DNA of 64,000 nucleotides from JBNGOQ01 sp050589645 (GCF_050589645.1 NZ_JBNGOQ010000004.1:1-64000); one strand, 5' to 3'. Positions 26,672-36,525 are shown, counted from the stretch's first letter. The notes: generated from the sequence alone by a model not told the origin. A program made the numbers and translations.

Positions 26672-28300
26672 TTATTTCAAAATACCGGCATAATTGGCGG
26701 GGTTTGCCAACAATTCCGTAGCGGCCAAAATGGCGTCGTCATGATTTAGATAATAATCATACAGGCCCTCGCGATAGAAGTAGCGCTTGATGATTTCATC
26801 TTCGAGGTTTTTTTGAATTTCCTTTTGAAACTTGTCCAAGCCCGAAATTTTACTCTTGTTGATTTCCAGCAGCAACGATTCGTAATTTTCATTGACGGCA
26901 GGCCCAAAAATATCTTTGTCCTTACCATCCATTGCTGCTTTAAGTGCCTTTTCGGCTTGTGTTTCAAAGGTAAAATCGCTTTGGGACACATAGGTTTTAA
27001 AAGCTTCAAAATCGGATTCGGCGAAGGTAAAGTCGGCCAAGTTGTCCAAAGGTGTCTGGTAGTGATATTTTGTGGCGTAATCAAAAATGACGTTGTTCTG
27101 TAATAGTGCGTTGGTCAGGGTAGTTGTTTTGACCGAACTTATTTCAATATCGGGCAGCACACCCCCTCCATCCTGTACCTTACGGCCGTTCCTTGTGGTA
27201 AAATCATTGAACTGCGTATTCCTTACCGCATTGCCCTGATCATCCCTGTTCCAATAGTCCAGGGACTGTATGCACCGGCCAGATGGGGTATAATATCTTG
27301 AAATGGTCACTTTTAATTGCGTACCATAGGTCAATTTCAGCGGTCTTTGAACCAAGCCCTTACCAAAACTACGGGCACCCATGATCACGGCACGATCAAG
27401 GTCCTGTAGGCCTCCGGAAACAATTTCACTGGCGGAGGCACTTCTACCGTTTACCAAAACCACCAAGGGAATATCCACATCCAAAGGCTTGTTTTTGGTC
27501 TTATACTCGCTGTTGAACTTTTTTACCTTGGATTTTGTGGTCACGATCAGCTCGCCTTTGGGCACAAATAGATTGGTCACGTTGATGGCCTCCGATAAGA
27601 GTCCACCTGGATTTCCACGCAGGTCCAAGATGATTTTTTCAGCTCCCTGGCCCTTAAGATCCACTAGCGCGGCTTTGGTCTGTCCTGAAGCCTTACGGTT
27701 AAACCTTGCCAGAACAATATACCCGATCTTATCGTCCACCATTTTGTAATAAGGTACGGCATCTACCTCTACGGCCTCCCGGCCCAGGGTAGTGGTTTTG
27801 ATCTGCCCCTGTCTGTTGTAGGTAACGGTTACCTCAGTGCCATTGGCCCCTTTGAGCAGCTCACTGGCATTGTCCTTAAAATCAGAGACCTTGATATCTC
27901 CGATTTTGATGATCTCGTCCCCGGCCTTAAGGCCGGCCTTGTCTGCTGGATATCCCTTGTAGGGCTCAATGACCAACAATTTTTCTTTATAGGATCGTAC
28001 CAGGGCACCGATACCGGAATACTCGCCCGCATTGTTTATTTTATAGGATTCTACGTCCTGTTCGTTCAAAAACTTGGTATAGGGGTCCAGATCGTCCAAC
28101 ATGTTCTTGATGGCGGTATCCATTAATTCTGCCGGATTGGTCTCATCCACATAGTTCATGTTCAACTCCTTAAAGAGCGTGGTGAAGATTTCGATCTGTT
28201 TGGCGATTTCAAAAAAATCGCTTTTAAAACTAGATCCCGCCAGCAAAAAAAGGACTGCGACTATAGGGATCAACACTTGTTTTTTAACCAACTTTTTCAT
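26672..28300 (-). CDS. S41-family C-terminal processing peptidase
   Basis: 542 residues: N-terminal signal anchor (QVLIPIVAVLFLLAGSS), a PDZ domain (about 95-170, GIGALVRSYKEKLLVIEP and GLKAGDEIIKIG), and an S41 serine-lysine protease core with LDLRGNPGGLL, NGRSASASEIVSGGLQD (catalytic Ser) and the SFGKGLVQ lysine. CtpA-type proteases trim or degrade periplasmic proteins from the C-terminus. The C-terminal 150 residues are a helical extension usual in Bacteroidota homologues. Its start lies 17 bp inside the end of rnpA, so the two are translated from one transcript. Confidence 0.93.
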   Translation of the reverse strand: MKKLVKKQVLIPIVAVLFLLAGSSFKSDFFEIAKQIEIFTTLFKELNMNYVDETNPAELMDTAIKNMLDDLDPYTKFLNEQDVESYKINNAGEYSGIGALVRSYKEKLLVIEPYKGYPADKAGLKAGDEIIKIGDIKVSDFKDNASELLKGANGTEVTVTYNRQGQIKTTTLGREAVEVDAVPYYKMVDDKIGYIVLARFNRKASGQTKAALVDLKGQGAEKIILDLRGNPGGLLSEAINVTNLFVPKGELIVTTKSKVKKFNSEYKTKNKPLDVDIPLVVLVNGRSASASEIVSGGLQDLDRAVIMGARSFGKGLVQRPLKLTYGTQLKVTISRYYTPSGRCIQSLDYWNRDDQGNAVRNTQFNDFTTRNGRKVQDGGGVLPDIEISSVKTTTLTNALLQNNVIFDYATKYHYQTPLDNLADFTFAESDFEAFKTYVSQSDFTFETQAEKALKAAMDGKDKDIFGPAVNENYESLLLEINKSKISGLDKFQKEIQKNLEDEIIKRYFYREGLYDYYLNHDDAILAATELLANPANYAGILK

Positions 28301-28670
28301 TGCGGTACTGTATTATAAATTTTTGAAGTATCTGTTTCATGCTATCCTCAACCCTATGATAACTGGGCAAATCCTTGCCAAGGTATAAAAATAGAAACGC
28401 AAAGTTTCCCTCTATGTTGTTAAAAACCACATCTTTGTTCAGGCGATAACTTTCCCTGAGCAAACGCTTGACACGGTTCCTTTTTACCGCGCTTTTGAAA
28501 TTCTTTTTAGGGACGGCCATGCCGGCCTGTATTTTTGCTTCTTGGGACAACTCCGTTTGCAAATAGATGAGCCTAATCGGATACTGGGATATGGACCGTC
28601 CTTCGCTGAACAATTGCTCAATGCGTTTTTTGCTTTTTAGTTTTTCCTTTTTGGGAAATGTAAATGCCAT
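28284..28670 (-). CDS. rnpA: Ribonuclease P protein component
   Basis: A 128-residue basic protein, the protein subunit of RNase P that helps the RNA subunit mature tRNA 5' ends. The family core is visible as GMAVPKKNFKSAVKRNRVKRLLRE (AVKRNRVKR is the RNR motif, residues about 61-69), with the N-terminal LKSKKRIEQLFSEGRS. It overlaps the downstream S41 protease gene by 17 bp; rpmH is not adjacent. Confidence 0.94.
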   Translation of the reverse strand: MAFTFPKKEKLKSKKRIEQLFSEGRSISQYPIRLIYLQTELSQEAKIQAGMAVPKKNFKSAVKRNRVKRLLRESYRLNKDVVFNNIEGNFAFLFLYLGKDLPSYHRVEDSMKQILQKFIIQYRNEKVG

Positions 28671-28710
28671 GGTGGCGTAAAAGTAAAAATAAAATCCACA
28701 GCTTTACGAG

Positions 28711-28724
28711 ATGACTTTTGTCAT
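28711..28724 (+). promoter_or_regulatory. Predicted regulator site ATGACTTTTGTCAT (GCS2-CBS operon)
   Basis: Palindrome with perfect five-base arms ATGAC/GTCAT around TTTT. It belongs to the ATGA-N6-TCAT set also found at 56545 and 59140. A -7-like TATATTG ends at 28753, about 36 bp from the palindrome centre, as at the other two sites. This spacing puts the centre near -41 to -43, as for CRP/FNR-type activation. The downstream gene starts at 28808. Confidence 0.55.
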
Positions 28725-28807
28725 ATTTACCGGAAGAAAAGCAGGGTATATTGTATTGTATTTAGGCTGAGCGCATATCACATAGACCGGCCCAACACCT
28801 GTGGATT

Positions 28808-30658
28808 ATGGGAGAACTTAAAGTTGAAAAATTAGTAGGAAGCCCTAACAAAGCGCCGTATATAAGGCAATTGTTAAATGATATTGAGGCGCTGGAATAT
28901 ATGTTGAAGCACAATTTATTCGAGAAGGCCCCCATCCGAATCGGCGCCGAGCAGGAATTCTGCCTTGTAAACAAATCCTGGGAACCCTCCCGGGCCGCCA
29001 TGGAAATACTGAAGGAAATCAATGACGAGCATTTTACCTCGGAACTGGCCCTGTACAATCTAGAGATCAACCTAGACCCGGCCCAGTTAAAAGGCGACTG
29101 TTTTTCAAAAATGCACGAGGAACTCAACCGACTTTTGGACAAAGCGAAGAAAGCGGCCAAAAAACACGGGGCAAAGGTACTGCTCAGTGGCATTCTCCCT
29201 ACCATTGAGGCGCGGCATTTGGACTTGTCCTTTATGACCCCCGCAAAGCGGTACGCTGTGCTGAACGACGCAATCAAGGAATTGCGAAAGCACGATATTG
29301 AATTGCATATAAAGGGGGTAGATGAGGTGAACCTGCGCCATGATTCCATTCTCTACGAAGGATGCAACACCAGCTTTCAGAGCCATTTACAGATTGACCC
29401 GGCCGATTTTAGGGATTCCTATAATTGGGCGCAGGCCATCGCAGGGCCCATATTGTCGGTTTGTGCCAATTCGCCTCTCTTGATGGGCCGGGAGCTTTGG
29501 GCAGAAACACGGATAGCTCTTTTTACCCAAAGCATAGATACCCGGGCAAGTACGTTTATCCTAAATCACAGGGACAGCAGGGTAAACTTTGGAAACGATT
29601 GGGTGCGCGGTTCCCTGGTAGATTTCTTTAAAGACTCCATAATCGGTTTTAGGAGTCTGATTACGGCCGACTTTGAATCCGACAGCCTGGACGAGTTGGG
29701 AAAAGGAAGCATACCCAAACTAAAGGCATTGGGGCTGCACAACGGCACGGTCTACAAATGGAACAGGCCTTGTTATGGCGTGGGCAATGGCAAACCGCAT
29801 ATACGCATTGAGAACAGGTACATGCCTGCGGGGCCCTCCGTACAGGATGAGATGGCCAATATGATGTTCTGGGTGGGGGTAATGCGTGGACGGCCCCATG
29901 CTTTCAAGGAAATACACACCAAAATGGACTTTAAGGACGCCAAGGGCAATTTTTTTAATGCGGCCCGATATGGCCTGGCCGCACAGTTTTATTGGAACGG
30001 GGCTTTATACACCAGCCAAGAACTGCTTTTGGATGTATTCCTGCCCATGGCCTACAAAGGACTGTATGCGATGGATGTGGCACCAAAGGACGTGGAACAT
30101 TATCTGTCCATTATTGAAAATAGGGTTCGAACACAATGCGGCTCTAGATGGACGGTAAACGCTTTACGAAGCCTTATGAAAAAACATAAAACACCAGATG
30201 CCCTTAAGGTATTGACCGCTACGATGTACAAAAGACAGCAAAAAGGATATCCGGTGGATGCTTGGCAACTTCCAAGGGGAGATGAAGCCGTGTTTACGTT
30301 GGAGAAAAAGGTCGTTGGAGAGTGCATGATTACGAGGACCATTACCGCGCAGGAAAACGATAGTGCGGCCTTGGTGCTGAAAATGATGCAATGGAAGAAC
30401 ATACATCATGTCCCCATCCTGGACGGACACCTAAAATTGGTGGGACTACTTAGTTGGAGCGATGTTCAGAACTTTTTGGAGCACCCTGAAAAAGGAGATC
30501 AACGGGTCGCCGACATGATGAAGAAAAACCTCATTACAGCAACTCCCGAAATGCAGATGACGGAGGCTAAGGCCCTAATGACATCCAAGAAAATCAATTG
30601 TTTACCCGTAGTAACGGGGCAACAGCTTTTAGGAATTCTTACTTCCAACGACTTCTAG
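28808..30658 (+). CDS. GCS2-family glutamate-cysteine-ligase-like enzyme fused to CBS domains
   Basis: 616 residues. The first 480 residues are a GCS2-type carboxylate-amine ligase: IRIGAEQEFCLVN (about 43-55, metal/glutamate site), ALYNLEINLDP, and HIRIENRYMPAGP (about 335-347). The final 120 residues are a pair of CBS domains (GECMITRTITAQENDSAA, then VADMMKKNLITATPEMQ, each followed by a V/LPVV-type strand). GCS2 enzymes form gamma-glutamyl amide bonds with ATP; CBS pairs bind adenine nucleotides and often control activity. True glutathione synthesis is not shown, as no glutathione synthetase is nearby. Probably co-transcribed with the hydrolase gene 3 bp downstream. Confidence 0.82.
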   Translation: MGELKVEKLVGSPNKAPYIRQLLNDIEALEYMLKHNLFEKAPIRIGAEQEFCLVNKSWEPSRAAMEILKEINDEHFTSELALYNLEINLDPAQLKGDCFSKMHEELNRLLDKAKKAAKKHGAKVLLSGILPTIEARHLDLSFMTPAKRYAVLNDAIKELRKHDIELHIKGVDEVNLRHDSILYEGCNTSFQSHLQIDPADFRDSYNWAQAIAGPILSVCANSPLLMGRELWAETRIALFTQSIDTRASTFILNHRDSRVNFGNDWVRGSLVDFFKDSIIGFRSLITADFESDSLDELGKGSIPKLKALGLHNGTVYKWNRPCYGVGNGKPHIRIENRYMPAGPSVQDEMANMMFWVGVMRGRPHAFKEIHTKMDFKDAKGNFFNAARYGLAAQFYWNGALYTSQELLLDVFLPMAYKGLYAMDVAPKDVEHYLSIIENRVRTQCGSRWTVNALRSLMKKHKTPDALKVLTATMYKRQQKGYPVDAWQLPRGDEAVFTLEKKVVGECMITRTITAQENDSAALVLKMMQWKNIHHVPILDGHLKLVGLLSWSDVQNFLEHPEKGDQRVADMMKKNLITATPEMQMTEAKALMTSKKINCLPVVTGQQLLGILTSNDF

Positions 30659-30661
30659 CTT

Positions 30662-31867
30662 ATGACCTACGCAATGTCAAAAAAACAGCTAAGTGCTACG
30701 AAATTGAGGATCATAGGCCATATTCAGGGAAAACAAAAAGGACCTACCGTCGTCTTTTTTGGGGGCATCCACGGGAACGAACCCTGCGGTGTTGACGCAC
30801 TTGAGCAGACTTTTCAAAAACTTAAAATGTCTTCGGCCAGCATCCGAGGAACGATATACGGTATCCACGGGAATATTCCTGCGCAATTACAGCGAAAGCG
30901 TTTTTTGGATACGGATCTGAATCGACTATGGACATCGGCAGGAATAAAGGCCATAAAGACGAAGAAGGAAACAGATCTTTCCCACGAGGAACACGAACTA
31001 ATCGAAATCCATGCCCTTGTTCTGAACATTATTGCCTTACATACACCTCCTTTCTATTTTGTGGACATCCATTCCACCTCCGGGAGGACCATGCCGTTCA
31101 TTACCATAAACGACGCCCTTATCAATAGGAGGTTTTCCAAACACTTTCCCGTACCCATCGTCTTGGGCATAGAGGAATATCTAGAGGGCCCCTTACTGAG
31201 CTATATCAATTCCCTGGGCTATGTGTCCTTGGGTTTTGAGGCAGGCCAGCATACGGAGGAAGCCAGCGTTAAGAACAGCATGGCCTTTATAGGGCTGGCC
31301 CTGGTATTTGCAGGCTGCCTCCAAAGGAATGAGGCTGCCAATTTTGACCGGTATTATCAAAACCTCCAACAGGCTGCTTCAGGAAATACCAGTTTCTATG
31401 AAGTGGTACACCGGTACTTGATCCCCATTGGAGGTCGTTTTCGGATGGCCCTGGGCTTTGAAAATTTTGAGGAGGTCCGCAAGGGAACCGTAATGGCCAT
31501 GCAGGAAGAAAGGAAGGTACGGGCAAAAAAGGACGCCATTGTATTTATGCCACTTTACCAGGAACAGGGCCAGGAAGGCTTTTTCCTTATTCGGAAAATT
31601 CCGCTTTGGGCGCTACAGTGGTCCGCACTGCTGCGAAGGCTTAAATTGCACCGTCTGTTAACGCTGCTTCCAGGGATTTCTTGGGCCGATACGCAAAAGG
31701 AAAGTCTTTTGGTAAACCTTAAGATTGCCAGGTTCTTTACCAAATCCTTCTTTCATCTTTTGGGTTATCGGAACAAAACCTTGGACAAGGACCATCTGCT
31801 CATGTATAATCGGGAACATACGGCCAAAAACGACATGTATAAAAACACCGGCCGATTTTCCAAATAA
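30662..31867 (+). CDS. AstE/AspA-family zinc amidohydrolase (succinylglutamate desuccinylase/aspartoacylase-like)
   Basis: 401 residues; the start at 30662 follows the previous stop by 3 bp (a second ATG at 30674 is possible). The M14-like zinc site is visible: FFGGIHGNEPCG (His37, Glu40) and FVDIHSTSGRTMPF (about residues 134-147, third ligand His). Family enzymes remove acyl groups from N-acyl amino acids. The C-terminal 100 residues extend beyond the usual fold. Pairing with a GCS2 ligase suggests that this enzyme processes a product or by-product of that ligase, but the substrate cannot be read. Confidence 0.78.
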   Translation: MTYAMSKKQLSATKLRIIGHIQGKQKGPTVVFFGGIHGNEPCGVDALEQTFQKLKMSSASIRGTIYGIHGNIPAQLQRKRFLDTDLNRLWTSAGIKAIKTKKETDLSHEEHELIEIHALVLNIIALHTPPFYFVDIHSTSGRTMPFITINDALINRRFSKHFPVPIVLGIEEYLEGPLLSYINSLGYVSLGFEAGQHTEEASVKNSMAFIGLALVFAGCLQRNEAANFDRYYQNLQQAASGNTSFYEVVHRYLIPIGGRFRMALGFENFEEVRKGTVMAMQEERKVRAKKDAIVFMPLYQEQGQEGFFLIRKIPLWALQWSALLRRLKLHRLLTLLPGISWADTQKESLLVNLKIARFFTKSFFHLLGYRNKTLDKDHLLMYNREHTAKNDMYKNTGRFSK

Positions 31868-31901
31868 CCAGCGGTTGAACAAGTGTGTGCACGCCTACCC
31901 G

Positions 31902-33779
31902 TTATTCCGGTTTTTGCGGGGAGAGATAGCTGTTGTCCTCTTTATTAACATCTGCCATTAAATGGGAAGGGTCTATAACAATTCCTGAAATTGCACTAAT
32001 AGGCTTATCTACAGTAAATTCGTAGGTAGGAAATGCCCAAGGCCAATCGGGCAGCACTGTTCTTTTCAGGTCTGGAAATGGATTTTCCTTTTCGCCCCGC
32101 ATGATGCGCAAGGGCGCATAAAAGGTCTCCCGGGTACCGTCCTGGTAGACCACTAGAATATCCAAGGGCATGGGCATAAGGCCTTTGCGGTCCAGGATTA
32201 TTTTTGTCTTTTCCCCGTCGGCGACCACCTCCTTTATGGCATAGTCTATGGTGTTGGTGGTCTGCGTCCAATCGGTCAGGTACCAGTCCAGCTCAAGGCC
32301 GGAAACCTTTTCCGCTGTTCTCTTGATATCGTTGGGCACGGGGTGGGTAAACTTAAAATCCTCATAGTATTTTTTTATGGTCTGCATGAGCTTGTCCTGT
32401 CCTATGACATAACCTAGCTGGGACAAAAAGATAGACCCTTTGTTATAGGCCGAGATGCCATAGGCGAAATTGGCGCCATAACGATCGGCATGGGTGGTCT
32501 GTGGCTGTTCCTGACCAGAATTTGCCAGGGCGTAATAACTCTTATAAACATTTTCAAAGGGGTTTTCCTTTCCCTCTTCCATGATTTCGTTCATACAGAG
32601 TGTGGAGACAAAGGTGGTGAAACCTTCATCCATCCATTCGTGCTTGGCCTCATTGGTGGCCAGGATGTGTTGAAACCAGGAATGGGCCATCTCGTGTGCC
32701 ATGACCCCCACCAGGCTACCAAAGGTTCGTTCCCCTGTGATCAAGGTGCTCATGGCATATTCCATGCCTCCATCGCCGCCCTGTACTACAGAGTATTGGT
32801 CATAAGGATAAGGGCCAATGTGTTTACTGAAGAATTCCATGGCCAGTGCGGTCTTCGGCTGCAGGTTTTTCCAGTTTTCAAGGATGGCAGGGTTGTTTTT
32901 ATACAGAAAATGAAGCGTTGGCCCATCGGCTACCTCTAGCGTATCATGAAGGTATTCGGGATCCGCTGCCCACATAAAATCGTGCACCTTGGGCGCCTTG
33001 AAATGCCAGGTTAGCATTTTCCCTTTTACCCTCTTTGCCTGGGTGCCCGGGGCCTCATATCCGTGACCTACCTCCTGCGGGTTCTGCAGATATCCGCTGC
33101 CCCCAACAATATAATTCTTGTCCAAGGTAAGTTTCACATCGAAGTCGCCCCAGACGCCATGAAATTCACGGGCGATATAGGGGTCGGCATGCCAGCCCTC
33201 AAAATCGTATTCGGCCAGTTTGGGATACCACTGGCTCATGGAAAGCGCTACCCCCTCCTTGTTATTTCTGCCCGAACGCCTGATCTGTACCGGGACCTGG
33301 CCGTTAAAGACCATTTGGAGGGTGGTCTTGCCCCCAGGGGCAATTGGTTCAAGGAGTTCTACCTCCAGCACGGTTCCGGCTTCGGTGTACGATAACGCTT
33401 TGCCCTCTTGTTCAAGGGAGGACACCTTTAGGTAGCCCATTTCATCCTTCCCCAAGGAAGCGATCCGACTTTTATTATCCACGAACATCCGTCCATCGGG
33501 ATCCCTGATGCTTTGGAGCCGGACATCCATTTCACTTCCCGGTTGGAACGCATTGAAATACAGATGGTAATAGACCTTGGAAAGCGTATCTGGCGAATTA
33601 TTGGTATAGATCAATTTTTGGGTGCCCGAATATTGATAAGTATTTACGTCCATGGTCACATCCATGGTATAATCTACGTGCTGTTGCCAGTACGACCCCC
33701 GGTTTTGGGCTTGGAGCGAAAGGGCAAACGACAGGAAAACAAAAAGAATTTTCACGGATACCAAAAGTTTATTTTGCAT
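31902..33779 (-). CDS. M1-family zinc aminopeptidase, exported
   Basis: 625 residues with a signal peptide (SVKILFVFLSFALSLQAQ). The gluzincin site is VMAHEMAHSWFQH followed by EWMDEGFTTF (HExxH-x18-E, about residues 360-390), and the family exopeptidase strip appears as GGDGGMEYAMS (about 322-332). The C-terminus (about 500-620) is a beta domain. Peptidases of this group trim peptides from the N-terminus in the periplasm or outside. The gene start lies 11 bp inside the S8 peptidase gene end, so both are likely made from one transcript. Confidence 0.9.
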   Translation of the reverse strand: MQNKLLVSVKILFVFLSFALSLQAQNRGSYWQQHVDYTMDVTMDVNTYQYSGTQKLIYTNNSPDTLSKVYYHLYFNAFQPGSEMDVRLQSIRDPDGRMFVDNKSRIASLGKDEMGYLKVSSLEQEGKALSYTEAGTVLEVELLEPIAPGGKTTLQMVFNGQVPVQIRRSGRNNKEGVALSMSQWYPKLAEYDFEGWHADPYIAREFHGVWGDFDVKLTLDKNYIVGGSGYLQNPQEVGHGYEAPGTQAKRVKGKMLTWHFKAPKVHDFMWAADPEYLHDTLEVADGPTLHFLYKNNPAILENWKNLQPKTALAMEFFSKHIGPYPYDQYSVVQGGDGGMEYAMSTLITGERTFGSLVGVMAHEMAHSWFQHILATNEAKHEWMDEGFTTFVSTLCMNEIMEEGKENPFENVYKSYYALANSGQEQPQTTHADRYGANFAYGISAYNKGSIFLSQLGYVIGQDKLMQTIKKYYEDFKFTHPVPNDIKRTAEKVSGLELDWYLTDWTQTTNTIDYAIKEVVADGEKTKIILDRKGLMPMPLDILVVYQDGTRETFYAPLRIMRGEKENPFPDLKRTVLPDWPWAFPTYEFTVDKPISAISGIVIDPSHLMADVNKEDNSYLSPQKPE

Positions 33780-35418
33780 GGTTTCTCAATTTTACCTTTC
33801 CACGGGATACGTTTTCGGCCAAGATCAACGCGTTGTACGCATTCACCATTTTGCCCGATTTCGAAATCTTGTCAAAAGTGCTGGTATTTCCGGTTTCCCC
33901 GGACAAAATAACAGATGCCTTGGTGCTTAGACCAGACTGCATCAAGATCTTCTTTACTTCGGGCGCGGTAAGTTTTGGATAATGCCCGCGGATCAGAGCC
34001 GCAATGCCCGCAACTGCAGGTGCTGCCATAGAGGTTCCCCCAATGGATTCATAAGAATTGTTGGGGAAAGTAGAATAAATGGCTGCTCCTGGGGCAAAAA
34101 CATCTACATTGGCCTTTCCGTAATTGGAAAAAGAAGCCACCATTTCGGAACCGTATTTATTGGTAAGGGCACCTACGGTAATTACATTATCCGCAATTTC
34201 CGAACCTTGGAACTTATGATCATTGGGGAAGTTGGGATTCTTGGGATCATCCAAATTGGCCCCATCGTTTCCGGCAGCGTGCACAATTAGGACATCCTTG
34301 GATGCTGCGTACTTTATAGCGTCGTAGACCCATTCTGCCTTTGGGGAAAACGATTTTCCAAAGCTACAATTAATGATGCGGGCGCCATTGTCCACAGCAT
34401 AACGAATGCCTAGGGCAATATCTTTGTCATATTCATCCCCATTGGGTACCGCACGGATGCTCATAAGGGCCACGTTGTTGGCAACACCATTAACCCCTTT
34501 ACCATTATTGCGTTCGGCCGCAATGATACCGGCCACATGGCTGCCGTGGCTTTCATCCGTCACTCTTGCCTGGGGATTTCCGTTGCCATACCCACGGTCT
34601 TTCAGGTCGTACGGATTGTCGCCTACAACCTTTCTTCCATTAAAATCCTTGTTCAGGTTGTAGTTGAGTTGCTCCGAGAAATGCGTTATACCATCCTTAA
34701 GTTCATCAAGCACTTCGGGAATGGTGTCAGCGTAGTTGAACATTTGCATTAAAATGCTCACGTTTTGCTGCATTGCTTGATCTTCTGGTTTCAGGGCCAA
34801 AAGGTCTTCCTTGGTATAGGTTGTTTTACCCAAGGCTTTTTTTACGGCCGCATCGGCGTTGGTCACCGCTTGTAAAATTTGTTCGTATTGTTGTTTGTTC
34901 TGTTGTGCCTTTGGATAATCCTCGTCCAGTTTGGCCTTGGCTTTGGCCTTTAGCGCTGTATCGCCCACATCTAAGCGGATCATTCGGGCAAACTCCAATT
35001 GCTCGTTGTAGGATTCGCCCAAAAAGTTATAGCCGTGGATATCATCAACATATCCGTTGCCGTCATCATCCTTTCCATTACCGGCAATTTCCCTTTTGTT
35101 GGTCCAGAGCACATCGTCGAGATCCTCGTGCTCGAGATCTATTCCCGAATCAAGAACCGCAACGATTACCTTTTGCCCTTTTTTGTTTCCAATGATTTCG
35201 GCATAGGCCTTATCTATGCTCATGCCCGGAATGGTATCGGTAAGGAGATCTTTATGGCCCCAGTTCTTTTTTTCCGTTTCGGTCAGTTCCGAGATTTTTA
35301 AGGGAATGGTATCAATGTTTTCGATGGGCGTAGATACCAAGCTGGTTGCACCACAACCGGCCAATAGGGCAGATACTGTACAAAGCCCCAAAAATGATTT
35401 AGAAAATGAAATATTCAT
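33769..35418 (-). CDS. S8 subtilisin-like serine protease lipoprotein
   Basis: 549 residues with lipoprotein signal FLGLCTVSALLAGC. The catalytic triad is complete: VAVLDSGIDLEHEDL (Asp about 88), DESHGSHVAGI (His about 292) and GGTSMAAPAVAGI (Ser about 461), with the oxyanion-hole Asn in AAGNDG. About 200 residues separate Asp from His, far more than in subtilisin. The insert carries a helical, Lys/Gln-rich stretch. It probably acts at the outer or inner membrane. It heads the S8-M1 peptidase pair; the 162-bp gap upstream shows no gene. Confidence 0.92.
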   Translation of the reverse strand: MNISFSKSFLGLCTVSALLAGCGATSLVSTPIENIDTIPLKISELTETEKKNWGHKDLLTDTIPGMSIDKAYAEIIGNKKGQKVIVAVLDSGIDLEHEDLDDVLWTNKREIAGNGKDDDGNGYVDDIHGYNFLGESYNEQLEFARMIRLDVGDTALKAKAKAKLDEDYPKAQQNKQQYEQILQAVTNADAAVKKALGKTTYTKEDLLALKPEDQAMQQNVSILMQMFNYADTIPEVLDELKDGITHFSEQLNYNLNKDFNGRKVVGDNPYDLKDRGYGNGNPQARVTDESHGSHVAGIIAAERNNGKGVNGVANNVALMSIRAVPNGDEYDKDIALGIRYAVDNGARIINCSFGKSFSPKAEWVYDAIKYAASKDVLIVHAAGNDGANLDDPKNPNFPNDHKFQGSEIADNVITVGALTNKYGSEMVASFSNYGKANVDVFAPGAAIYSTFPNNSYESIGGTSMAAPAVAGIAALIRGHYPKLTAPEVKKILMQSGLSTKASVILSGETGNTSTFDKISKSGKMVNAYNALILAENVSRGKVKLRNHAK

Positions 35419-35580
35419 GGATTAAAATTTATTTATATATGATAAAACCTTCTTTTTAGGTACAATCTTGCAAAAACCTTGCCCAGTTGGGTAACACGGA
35501 CAGCGGTTTCTTTTTTGTAGCGGGGAAAGTACAAATTTCCAGCCACATTGTGATGCGTTCTGCCCTGTCCCATAATAGAT

Positions 35581-36441
35581 TTAATTGAACAGCTCATGGA
35601 ACGTATGGGCATTATTTAGGCGCACGCCTTTTTCTGTCTGCTGTAAGGTGCAGACTTCATTATGGGCATCGTGTTCAAAGAACAAATGGTGTCCTTTTTG
35701 TACCGCGGTATCCAGAAACAATGCCTTTTCGGACAAGGTCAACAAGGGCCTTGTATCGTATCCCATGACGTAGGGCACCGGAAGATGTCCCACGGTTGGG
35801 ATGAGGTCTGCCACAAAAACCAAGGTCTTTCCTTTATAGTCAATGTGTGGCAACATCTGTTTTTCCGTGTGGCCGTCCACGAATAGAATCCCGAAACCCA
35901 GTTCGGACCGCTCCACAAAGGGGCCGTCCCCACGACCGACAAATTTAAGTTGGCCGCTTTCCTGCATGGGCAGGAGGTTCTCCTGCAGAAAGGAAGCTCT
36001 CTCCCTTATATTAGGCCTTATGGCCCAATCCCAATGCGCTTCATTGGTCCAAAAGATGGCGTTTTTAAAGGCGGGCTCATAGCCTGTCCTGTCCTTGTTC
36101 CATTGTACACTTCCACCACAATGGTCAAAATGTAAATGGGTCATGAAAACATCCGTGATATCATCTCTATGAAACCCATATTTTTGTAAGGAGGCATCCA
36201 GCGAATGGTTTCCCCAGCGGTAGTAATAGCTAAAAAACTTATCGGATTGTTTATGGCCCAGACCGGAATCGATTAGAATGAGACGGTCCCCATCCGCTAT
36301 CAGCAAACATCGGGCAGCAAGGTCGATCATATTGTTGGCATCCGCAGGATTGGTCCTGTTCCAAAGCGATTTGGGCACTACTCCGAACATGGCCCCTCCA
36401 TCCAACTTAAAATTACCTGTCTCTATAGGGTATAATTTCAT
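35581..36441 (-). CDS. Metallo-beta-lactamase-fold hydrolase (lactonase-like)
   Basis: 286 residues with the MBL zinc signature MTHLHFDHCGG (about residues 100-110), the upstream LILIDSGLGHK, and later DGHTEKQMLPHI and VPYVMGYDTRP segments. The pattern resembles the quorum-quenching AHL-lactonase branch more than glyoxalase II, but the substrate is not certain. No signal peptide, so cytoplasmic. Monocistronic: neighbours lie 84 and 162 bp away. Confidence 0.82.
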   Translation of the reverse strand: MKLYPIETGNFKLDGGAMFGVVPKSLWNRTNPADANNMIDLAARCLLIADGDRLILIDSGLGHKQSDKFFSYYYRWGNHSLDASLQKYGFHRDDITDVFMTHLHFDHCGGSVQWNKDRTGYEPAFKNAIFWTNEAHWDWAIRPNIRERASFLQENLLPMQESGQLKFVGRGDGPFVERSELGFGILFVDGHTEKQMLPHIDYKGKTLVFVADLIPTVGHLPVPYVMGYDTRPLLTLSEKALFLDTAVQKGHHLFFEHDAHNEVCTLQQTEKGVRLNNAHTFHELFN

Positions 36442-36525
36442 TCAAAAATGATCCTAAGGCGCAAAATAAGAAAAGCGGGAGGTATTTTCGCTCCAAACGG
36501 CCGTTATTAGCTGTTTTTTAACAAA

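Noticed and set aside
26570..26749. 59-codon plus-strand ORF between the GT2 operon and the S41 peptidase
   Set aside because: It runs into the 3' end of the peptidase gene on the other strand, has no promoter-like element or recognisable motif, and the overlapping part mirrors coding sequence.
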